Shown here: one piece after another, positions 60,881 through 64,000 of the stretch
Position numbering within the stretch: the stretch's first letter is position 1
How the letters are laid out: the number at the start of each line of letters is the position of its first letter
DNA from: Erigeron canadensis
Taxonomy: Eukaryota > Streptophyta > Magnoliopsida > Asterales > Asteraceae
DNA: 64,000 nucleotides
Reading direction: 5' to 3'
Assembly: GCF_010389155.1 (NCBI RefSeq)
Contig: NC_057761.1
Span: 23,334,210 to 23,398,209 of the forward strand
Notes under the pieces: generated by a model
What the model was told of the DNA's origin: nothing
Databases searched by the model: none
What the model saw: the letters and a program-made list of their open reading frames with translations, nothing else
Made by a program: the position numbers and the translations under genes

Positions 60881-61485
60881 TTGTAGAAACCAAATCAAGC
60901 ATGTACTTGCATAAATAAAAAGCAGAAACAATCGAACCTAACACAAATACAAGTAACAGCAGCAGCCAATCAAACAAAAAAAAAAAGTATAAACACAGAC
61001 TCAACAAAAAATTCGAAACAATCTGTACAAATTCACAATCTTAACCAAAAATCAAATCAAATGTTCAAGAACAAATCAGTGAGTATTATTATTATTAGAT
61101 TGTTTATAGAATTTATTATTACAATCAGAAATTAATCATCAATATGATGATTAAATACAAAATATATATATTGATATGATATATATATTTATTTATTTAT
61201 ATTTATTTATACAGAAAAATTATAGAGAGAATATGTATATCGAAAATAATGGCTGCAAGAATGAATGAATGATTAACCCTAAAACGGGTTATAAGACTCG
61301 TATATATACTAGTCACTTCAGCCTCTTTTTCTTTTCTTCTTCCATCTAAGCAGCCTGAACTTTGAATCTTGACAACTTCCATCCTTCTTGATTCCAGAAT
61401 TGAATACTTTTAATCCTACAAATATTTTTGACACAAAATGAGTAACTTATAGATAAAAATACCTATGAACTTGTTAGTTATAACA
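60881..61485 (-). repeat. probable 3' LTR of the second copia element
   Basis: On the - strand the LTR begins TGTTATAACTAACAAG at 61485, directly after the polypurine tract. A TATA box (TATATATAC, 61301-61310) is well placed for an LTR promoter. The far end could not be fixed by eye, and its partner LTR lies beyond the window, so the left boundary given is only a limit. Confidence 0.5.
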
Positions 61486-61496
61486 TCCCCCTCAAG
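61486..61496 (-). other. polypurine tract of the second copia element
   Basis: CTTGAGGGGGA on the - strand immediately precedes the LTR start TGTTATAAC. It sets the 3' LTR boundary at 61485. Confidence 0.8.
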
Positions 61497-64000
61497 TTCA
61501 TGATCTAAACATGTCAAGCATACCAAATTTAATACATAGGAAGGAATGTTGCTTATAACCAAAACTCTTAGGTAAACAAGTCTGCTATATTGAGATCAGA
61601 CTTAATTTTATTGGTTTTTAAAACTCCTGCACATATTTTTTCTCTAATGAAATGAAGATCAATTTCGAAATGTTTAGTCCTTTCATGAAATACTGGATTT
61701 AGAGCAATTTGCAAAGCAGCTTTGCTATCAGAAAACAGATCAACTGGCAGGGTAGTTTTAACACCAATATCATTTAAAAGATTTATAAGCCATATAATCT
61801 CACAAGTCACAACAGCCATAGCCCTATATTCAGCTTCTGCTGACGACTTGGCTACTGTGGTTTGTTTTTTAATTTTCCATGAAATCAAGATTTTTCTATA
61901 AAAAAAAAAACCAGTGTAACCAGTGATAGATCTTCTGGTACTTAAGCATCTAGCCCAGTCTGCATCAACATAACCTTTGAGAACAAGACTATCAGATTTT
62001 CTAATATGCAAACCATTACCTGGAGATGATTTGAGATATCTTAGAATTCTGAAACCAGAATTCAAATGTTACTGTGTGGGAGCATGCATAAACTGAGATA
62101 AACATTGGACTGCATAACCTATATCAGGCCTAGTTAAAATCAAGTAAATTAACTTTTGATATGCAGTAATATTTTCAAGTACTTTAGAAGAATCATTCTT
62201 GAAAGTCATATTCATCTCAAGAGGTGTGTTAATAGTTTACAACCTAATAACCCAAACTCATTTAAAAGCTCCAACACATACTTTCTTTGTGACAAACAAA
62301 TACCATCATCACACTTAACAACTTCTATACCAAGACAATATTTCAAATTTCCTAAATTTTTAATTTTACATTTAGAATTTATCAAGGTTTTTACCTTTTC
62401 AACTTCAGTTTCATTGTTACCAGTCAAGACTATATCATCAACATAAACAAGCAAAGCAACAAAAGTATCATCTTTTTTCCTAGTAAATAAAGAATAATCA
62501 GATTTGTTTTGCACAAAGCCAAATTCAATTAAAGCACTACAAAGTTTAGCATTCCATTATCTAGGTGCTTGTTTTAGACCATATAATGATTTATTTAACT
62601 TACAAACCATGTTATCATTTCTATTGAAGTAACCTTAAGGAAGTTTCATATATACATCTTCAATAAGATCACCATATAAGAAAGCATTATTAACATCCAT
62701 TTGATATAAGGGCCAATTATAAGAGATAGCAACAGAAAGTAAACATCTTACAGTGGCCATTTTCACAACTGGTGAAAAGGTTTCATCATAGTCAATGCCA
62801 GTTCTTTGACTAAAACCCTTAGCAACAAGTTTCGCCTTATATCTTTCTATTTCACCATTTGACTTATATTTTATTCTGTAAATCCATTTGCAATCAATAG
62901 GTTGTCTACCAGTTGGTAAAGTAGTAATAGTCCAAGTATTATTTCTGTTTAATGCTTCCATTTCCCCATTCATAGCATTAACCCAATTATTATCTTTACT
63001 AGCTTCACTAAAAGAGGAAGGTTCATAACTTTTGTTTAAAGATGTAGCAAAACAGTAAAGATCATGAGAAAGATTAGCATAATTGACAACCTTTTTTAAA
63101 GGATATTTAACTTTTCCTTCTAACTGAAAGTCTTTCAATCTATTAGGAAGTTTAGAATTCATATCAGATCGTCTAAGATTATTATCATCAATTTCAGTGT
63201 CATTTATATTTAGAAAAAGATTGTCAATATGATACTCAGAAGAACTGTTAGATGATCCCTCAGAGTTAGTATTATCATCATGACTAGTGGTTGCAGACTC
63301 AATGTCAAGACTGGTAGACCTTAAAGGACTTCCTATGTCTTGACAGAGCTCACCTCCAACTAAATCATTCTTTTTCAATCCTTCCTCATCATCATAGGGA
63401 CTAGCATTCTCCTCCAGAATTGGTGTATCATATATATCAAAAAAGTTTAATTGATATAAAGAACTTTGTTTAAAATTTGACTCATTTAATTTCATAGTAA
63501 AAGGAAAAATATTTTCATAAAATTTCACATCTCTAGAAAAGAAAATCTGTTTAGACTCAAGACTAAAAAGTTTGTAACCTTTCTTTGAGTTAGAATAGCC
63601 AATCATAACACTTTTTTTTGCCCTAGATTCAAATTTATCAGAAATATTTAATTTTGTTGCAAAACATAGACAACCAAAGACTCTTAGATGACTTAAAGAA
63701 GGTTCAGAACCATACACCAATTGAAAAAGAGTTTTGCCATTTAAAATAGAGGAAGGAGTCCTATTAATAAGATAAGTAGCAGTTAACACACAATCACTCC
63801 ATAGATATAAAGGTATTCCCCCCTGAAACATAAGAGACCTAGCAACATTAAGAAGGTGTCTATGTTTCCTTTCAACAATTCCATTTCGTTGAGGTGTATA
63901 AGGTATAGATGTTTGATGCACAATTCCTTTAGAGGTGAATAGATTAAAGACATTTTTATTAACAAACTCATAACCATTGTCACTTCTAACAATTTTAACT
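61497..64000 (-). pseudogene. copia integrase/RT/RNase H, defective, runs off the window
   Basis: Read from 64000 down. 63921-62635 (428 codons) covers the integrase C-terminal half ([68 protein letters not shown]) and the start of reverse transcriptase ([42 protein letters not shown]). A stop follows at about 62636. RT continues in 62514-62212, including the YVDD motif (LLVYVDDIVLTGNN). After another frame break, RNase H is in 62065-61568 ([45 protein letters not shown]). Premature stops and frame changes make it inactive. gag, protease and the 5' LTR lie beyond the window. Confidence 0.85.

Noticed and set aside
1..64000. CRISPR arrays, rRNA genes, viral integrations
   Set aside because: No regular spacer-repeat structure, rRNA sequence or pararetrovirus-type coding was seen. 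All reverse-transcriptase sequence is Ty1-copia or LINE in character.

Overview
This is nuclear DNA from a flowering plant, almost certainly a eudicot and possibly Asteraceae. The evidence is a many-exon plant-type exportin-1 gene, plant-only small families, Ty1-copia, L1, RTE, Helitron, PIF/Harbinger, hAT and Mutator-type repeats, AT-rich introns, and a chloroplast matK fragment whose C-terminus looks eudicot. The family-level placement is an inference. No prokaryotic operons, CRISPR arrays or convincing tRNA/rRNA genes were seen.

Three host genes can be reconstructed by splicing, all on the + strand. (1) 13596-16880: a two-exon gene for a 102-residue Cys/His-rich protein with a CHORD-like zinc-ligand pattern. 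(2) 20905-30358: a seven-exon gene for a 326-residue NERD-domain membrane-anchored protein. Its introns host a foldback MITE, a 3.8 kb Ty1-copia element that itself carries chloroplast DNA, and a 5'-truncated RTE LINE. A decayed partial tandem copy of this gene lies at about 32076-33316 and 35757-35810 and is split by a PIF/Harbinger transposon. (3) 47556-57317: a complete 32-exon exportin-1 (XPO1/CRM1) gene, 1076 codons plus stop, including one GC-AG intron. The three genes have unrelated functions and show no sign of joint regulation.

Region by region: 0-4.5 kb holds Helitron, LINE and LTR-like remnants. 4.5-8.55 kb is a mosaic of four foldback elements strung on (TA)n tracts; two are inverted copies of each other filled with a strand-switching G-rich/C-rich minisatellite, and one carries a nested hAT MITE. 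8.8-13.5 kb holds MITE, Helitron and SINE remnants. 17.3-20.4 kb holds two Helitrons. 30.4-43.7 kb is a dense nest of DNA transposons (PIF, hAT, Tourist-like, Mutator-like) with many legible target-site duplications. 43.75-46.6 kb is a head-to-tail Helitron cluster, one member keeping a decayed helicase C-terminus. 57.3-60.9 kb is AT-rich and empty. From about 60.9 kb to the end lies the 3' part of a second, defective Ty1-copia element on the - strand that runs off the window.

The most unusual material is the (TA)n-seeking foldback family with its palindrome-punctuated minisatellite, and the chloroplast insert flanked by a 40-bp duplication. Nothing here amounts to a clearly new enzymatic system.
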